From assembly GCF_005405125.1 (NCBI RefSeq), contig NZ_BJDL01000001.1:83745-147744 (forward strand): a stretch of 64,000 bases of DNA. The letters run 5' to 3'. The translations under genes were made by a program, and so were the position numbers. Of this stretch, positions 62,218-64,000 are shown piece after piece. Each line of letters opens with the position of its first letter. Position 1 is the stretch's first letter. The notes beneath the pieces are model-generated. The model ran no database searches. It saw nothing but the letters and a program-made list of their open reading frames with translations, and was not told the origin of the DNA. This DNA is from Lactiplantibacillus songbeiensis. GTDB taxonomy: Bacteria; Bacillota; Bacilli; Lactobacillales; Lactobacillaceae.

Positions 62218-64000
62218 TTAGATGAGTTCTTCACGCCGTTGTCGCGCACCTAATAAGCCAACCAAACCTAACATAATGGTTCCGGCCACCGCTAATGACC
62301 CTTCGACGTTATCATCAGTTTGTGGTAACGCCCCAGCATGACCTGTACTTGACCCAACTGGGTTAGCTGCTGAACTTTGCAGGTCACCGCCGCCCGCATT
62401 GAGATCAGTGCCAGCCGCAGTCATCCCGGTACCAGCCATCGTTGGCGTTGATGTAGCCACGCCAGTTCCACTGGTTATACCATTGCCAGTAACGGTATGA
62501 GTGCCTTGATTCAACCCGTTACCACTACCAAGAATTGTCCCCTGACCGGGAGTGGCACTAGTATGCAACGTTCCGGCATTAGCATTGGTACCACTAGTCA
62601 GCTGGTGCCCATTGCTACCCATATTAGTTCCAGTCGTTGTACCGGCCCCAGCATGGGTACTGCCAGCATTAGGCTTAGTATGATTACCAGCAGTTATACC
62701 GCTACCATTGGCTAACTGATCCTTAGCCGGTACCGTCACAGTGATGGCTTTACTTGGTACGCCAGCATGGGTCGACGTCAGATAAAGTTTATCACCAGGT
62801 TTTAACTGCGTACTTGGCACTGTCAAGGTAAAGTGACCATCAGACCCAATCGTCGTGGTCCCTAAAGCATGCCCTTGACCATCTTTAATGGTAATGATTG
62901 CCCCTGGCTTGCCGGTTCCAGAAATGGTGACACCATTAGTATCGTGCTTAACCACGATACTGCCTGGTTGTTCACTTGGTACAGTGATTGTAATGGGGTT
63001 ACTATCAGTACCAGCCGTTGTTTGTGTAATTACAACGGTTTGACCAGGTTTAATGGCGCCCGCTGGCACAGTAATCGTAAAGGAACCATCCTTACCCACT
63101 GTGCCAGTCGCTACTTTATGACCATTTGTATCCGTAACGGCTACTGTCGATCCCGGTTGACCATGACCACTAACTGTGACATTGCCACCTTGATTATCAA
63201 CAACCACACCAGTTGGTTGTGTCGACGGTACCTTGACACCAATGGCAGTGCTCAGCCCACCATCCGTCGCCTGTACGACTGCCAAAGCAGTTCCCGCCTT
63301 GCTGTTATCAAGCGGTACCTGAACATCAAAGCTACCATCATTACCAACTCTACCGGCAGCTAACGTATCACCATCAGCAGTAAAAAGATAGATGGTTGAG
63401 CCAGGTGTCCCTTTACCAGCAACATGGGCATGCCCATTGGTTGCGACGGTAACCGTCAAATTAGTCGGTTGATCCGCTGGCATCGTGAGCGTAATAGTCT
63501 GACTATGTTGATCACCTTTAACTTGAGTTAACGTGACCTTTTGACCAGCTTTAGCCGCTTCCTTTGGTACCGTTAATTTGAAAGTACCATCACTGCCGAG
63601 TGTACTGCTAGTAATCGTCTTACCAGTCGCATCGCTAACCGTGATTGTTGCCCCAGCAGTGCCTTTACCACTGATGATTACTGAACCATCTGTTTGTTTA
63701 TCAGTCGTGATATCCGATGGTGATGACAATAAATTGCTTTGATTATTGCCGGTATTTGATCCAGCGCCAGTGTTTGAGCCAGAGCCGGTATTCGAGCCGG
63801 AGCCGGCGTTTGAACCTGAACCAGTATTTGAACCAGAGCCGGTGTTTGAACCGGAGCCCGTATTTGAACCGGAGCCCGTATTTGAACCGGAGCCGGCGTT
63901 TGAACCGGAGCCGGCGTTTGAACCAGAGCCGGCGTTCGAACCTGAACCAGTATTCGAACCAGAACCAGTATTCGAACCAGAGTCGGTATTTGAACCAGAG
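62218..64000 (-). CDS. LPXTG surface protein with Ig-like repeats and a Gly/Ser/Asn stalk, partial
   Basis: The frame is open to the window edge, so at least 593 residues are present and the N terminus is missing. The repeat stalk (GSGSNT)n is coded at 63752-64000. Four ~80-residue Ig-like (Big_6-like) domains follow, each with a GxGxPGxTI segment and xGSDGxFxxxVP, then a Gly/Thr/Asn/Ser-rich spacer with GNGLNQGT and SGTNANAG stretches, LPQTD, a hydrophobic helix and RQRREELI. The Thr/Ser-rich stalk and neighbouring glycosyltransferase suggest O-glycosylation (inference). Confidence 0.88.
   Translation of the reverse strand, partial: SGSNTDSGSNTGSGSNTGSGSNAGSGSNAGSGSNAGSGSNTGSGSNTGSGSNTGSGSNTGSGSNAGSGSNTGSGSNTGAGSNTGNNQSNLLSSPSDITTDKQTDGSVIISGKGTAGATITVSDATGKTITSSTLGSDGTFKLTVPKEAAKAGQKVTLTQVKGDQHSQTITLTMPADQPTNLTVTVATNGHAHVAGKGTPGSTIYLFTADGDTLAAGRVGNDGSFDVQVPLDNSKAGTALAVVQATDGGLSTAIGVKVPSTQPTGVVVDNQGGNVTVSGHGQPGSTVAVTDTNGHKVATGTVGKDGSFTITVPAGAIKPGQTVVITQTTAGTDSNPITITVPSEQPGSIVVKHDTNGVTISGTGKPGAIITIKDGQGHALGTTTIGSDGHFTLTVPSTQLKPGDKLYLTSTHAGVPSKAITVTVPAKDQLANGSGITAGNHTKPNAGSTHAGAGTTTGTNMGSNGHQLTSGTNANAGTLHTSATPGQGTILGSGNGLNQGTHTVTGNGITSGTGVATSTPTMAGTGMTAAGTDLNAGGGDLQSSAANPVGSSTGHAGALPQTDDNVEGSLAVAGTIMLGLVGLLGARQRREELI
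63752..64000. repeat. 18-bp tandem repeat coding the stalk
   Basis: Thirteen full units and one partial, consensus GTATTTGAACCAGAGCCG with third-position and A/G variation. On the minus strand it codes GSGSNT or GSGSNA. It probably continues beyond the edge; copy number should vary between strains. Confidence 0.95.

Noticed and set aside
63752..64000. 18-bp repeats as a CRISPR or origin iteron array
   Set aside because: They are in frame with a surface protein and code a regular GSGSNT stalk with third-position variation.

Overview
The window comes from a lactic acid bacterium, most likely a member of the Lactiplantibacillus (L. plantarum/pentosus) group. The evidence is a GC content in the mid-forties by eye, a KxYKxGKxW-type signal peptide, LPQTx sortase anchors, a class II HMG-CoA reductase of the mevalonate route, an L-2-hydroxyisocaproate dehydrogenase, BrnQ and OpuC transporters, T-box leaders, and a citrate lyase/oxaloacetate decarboxylase cluster. 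The genus call rests on gene content and remembered gene order, not on a search.

Layout. 1-6.0 kb: leftward citrate operon (CitMHS-type transporter, Oad-associated protein, biotin carrier, OadB, a 40-residue OadG-like peptide, citC, citD, citE running off the edge) with a CcpA-like cre at its promoter. 6.3-10.4 kb: very large LPXTG adhesin. 10.6-17.3 kb: leftward housekeeping genes (DUF72, sirtuin, metallopeptidase-like protein, mvaA, Ppx/GppA, Dus). 17.6-18.5 kb: AT-rich Abi_2 gene. 18.7-27.2 kb: trpS with T-box, a nitrilase-family hydrolase, helD, an Na+/H+ antiporter, brnQ with T-box. 27.5-31.1 kb: rightward AraC regulator, HAD phosphatase, MFS exporter and acetyltransferase. 31.1-31.9 kb: a type III toxin-antitoxin module inserted at the 3' end of a glutathione-reductase-like gene. 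33.5-36.0 kb: OpuC-type osmolyte ABC transporter. 36.2-46.4 kb: Lrp regulator, GGDEF and EAL proteins flanking an NADH oxidase, SDR and Gfo/Idh enzymes, nucleoside hydrolase, AlbA/Schlafen-type protein, GyrI-like protein, WYL regulator. 46.5-53.1 kb: a biotin-carrier paralogue lacking the biotinyl lysine, Rrf2 regulator, DUF2075 ATPase, PEBP protein, membrane proteins, multicopper oxidase. 53.1-60.0 kb: repeat-rich, gene-poor stretch with a secreted matrixin, an rpiA paralogue, amtB and hicD. 60-64 kb: small secreted protein, family-4 glycosyltransferase, and a second LPXTG protein with Ig-like repeats and a Gly/Ser/Asn/Thr stalk running off the right edge.

The most unusual content is non-coding. 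(1) A family of about thirteen ~150-bp structured repeats (A and the diverged form B) occurs between genes. Stem sequences change from copy to copy but pairing is kept. Four loci are composite elements, two of them with perfectly or nearly perfectly matched 18-bp terminal inverted repeats, resembling a MITE. Several copies begin just after a stop codon. (2) A second ~120-bp hairpin family (C) sits between co-transcribed genes, starting at the upstream gene's stop codon, and a shorter relative appears inside the brnQ T-box leader. (3) The type III toxin-antitoxin module has two 35-nt antitoxin repeats and is followed by a decayed second copy of the 3' end of the neighbouring reductase gene, which records how it arrived. 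No tRNA, rRNA, CRISPR array, transposase or integrase was seen.
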